A stretch of 15,472 nucleotides of DNA from contig JAJYJA010000044.1 of the NCBI GenBank assembly GCA_021789795.1, positions 1-15,472 of the forward strand, written 5' to 3'. The translations under genes and the position numbers were made by a program. This document shows, piece by piece, positions 15,282 to 15,472 of this stretch (positions within the stretch are counted from its first letter, which is position 1; every line of letters begins with the position of its first letter). The DNA comes from Deltaproteobacteria bacterium (GTDB taxonomy: Bacteria > Desulfobacterota > Desulfobulbia > Desulfobulbales > VMSU01). Under the pieces are notes generated by a model that was given only the letters and a program-made list of their open reading frames with translations, was not told the DNA's origin and did not search any database.

Positions 15282-15472
15282 TGTCGAACCCGTCCACTTC
15301 AACGAAAATAGCCTATGTCGTCAATAGCCTGAACCTCGGCGGGACGGAAACCCTCGTGGTGCAAATGAGTCAGGCTCTGGCCGGCGATTACGATATAACA
15401 GTCCTGTGTCTCGATGAGCCGGGGATCTGGGCATCCGATCTCCGCAAAAAAGATATTGCCGTGCACTGTCTC
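15281..15472 (+). CDS. GT4-type glycosyltransferase, N-terminal part (runs off right edge)
   Basis: The first 64 codons of a gene whose ATG overlaps the TGA of the preceding gene (TGATG). After a short polar leader, the sequence KIAYVVNSLNLGGTETLV is the typical first beta-strand and Gly-rich loop of the acceptor domain of GT-B, family 4 glycosyltransferases, followed by a Rossmann-like second strand (DYDITVLCLDEPG). It likely adds another sugar to the EPS repeat unit. The subfamily cannot be settled from this fragment; a PEP-CTERM-associated GT4 is plausible from context. Confidence 0.8.
   Translation, partial: MSNPSTSTKIAYVVNSLNLGGTETLVVQMSQALAGDYDITVLCLDEPGIWASDLRKKDIAVHCL

Overview
This window is most of an exopolysaccharide (EPS) biosynthesis and export locus of the exosortase A (XrtA/PEP-CTERM) type. 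Every gene I could support lies on the + strand, in tight, often overlapping order. The gene set (outer-membrane barrel, Wzz-like chain-length protein, locus-specific AAA ATPase, BY-kinase, polyprenyl-phosphate sugar transferase, exosortase, EpsI, deacetylase, FemAB-like protein, glycosyltransferases) is typical of Gram-negative EPS/exosortase bacteria. The GC-rich coding style and order fit a proteobacterium or Desulfobacterota (a 'deltaproteobacterium'). This placement is inferred from gene content only; I cannot name a genus.

Layout. 1-662: C-terminal part of an outer-membrane beta-barrel protein. 698-2302: chain-length determinant. 2304-2480: a compact palindromic, MITE-like element flanked by a perfect 13-bp direct repeat containing the chain-length stop codon. 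2531-3538: XrtA-locus AAA ATPase. 3621-4565: tyrosine autokinase, preceded by a small terminator-like hairpin. 4657-6042: initiating sugar transferase. 6047-6980: a two-gene AbiEii-type nucleotidyltransferase (toxin-antitoxin-like) module set inside the operon. 6980-8475: exosortase A and EpsI. 8489-10368: polysaccharide deacetylase and FemAB-like protein. 10375-11334: family 2 glycosyltransferase. 11322-11426: a 34-codon remnant of an asparagine-synthase-type amidotransferase with an excellent ribosome binding site. 11432-12652: GT4 glycosyltransferase. 12642-15281: large PcRGLX/YetA-like (RIFT barrel plus alpha/alpha toroid) protein. 15281 to the end: start of another GT4 glycosyltransferase.

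How they work together (inference from family roles). The sugar transferase starts the repeat unit on undecaprenyl phosphate, the glycosyltransferases extend it, and deacetylase, FemAB-like and lyase-like proteins modify or trim it. The Wzz-like protein and BY-kinase control chain length and export, and the barrel protein belongs to the outer-membrane side. Exosortase A with EpsI is expected to cleave PEP-CTERM proteins and attach or release them in connection with this polysaccharide. No PEP-CTERM substrate is encoded here.

The most unusual points are the element at the chain-length stop codon, the AbiEii pair coupled by TGATG to xrtA, the decayed amidotransferase gene, and the lyase-like protein without a visible signal peptide. 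From about 11430 on, base composition is visibly less GC-rich than in the first 6 kb. No tRNA, rRNA or CRISPR array was seen.
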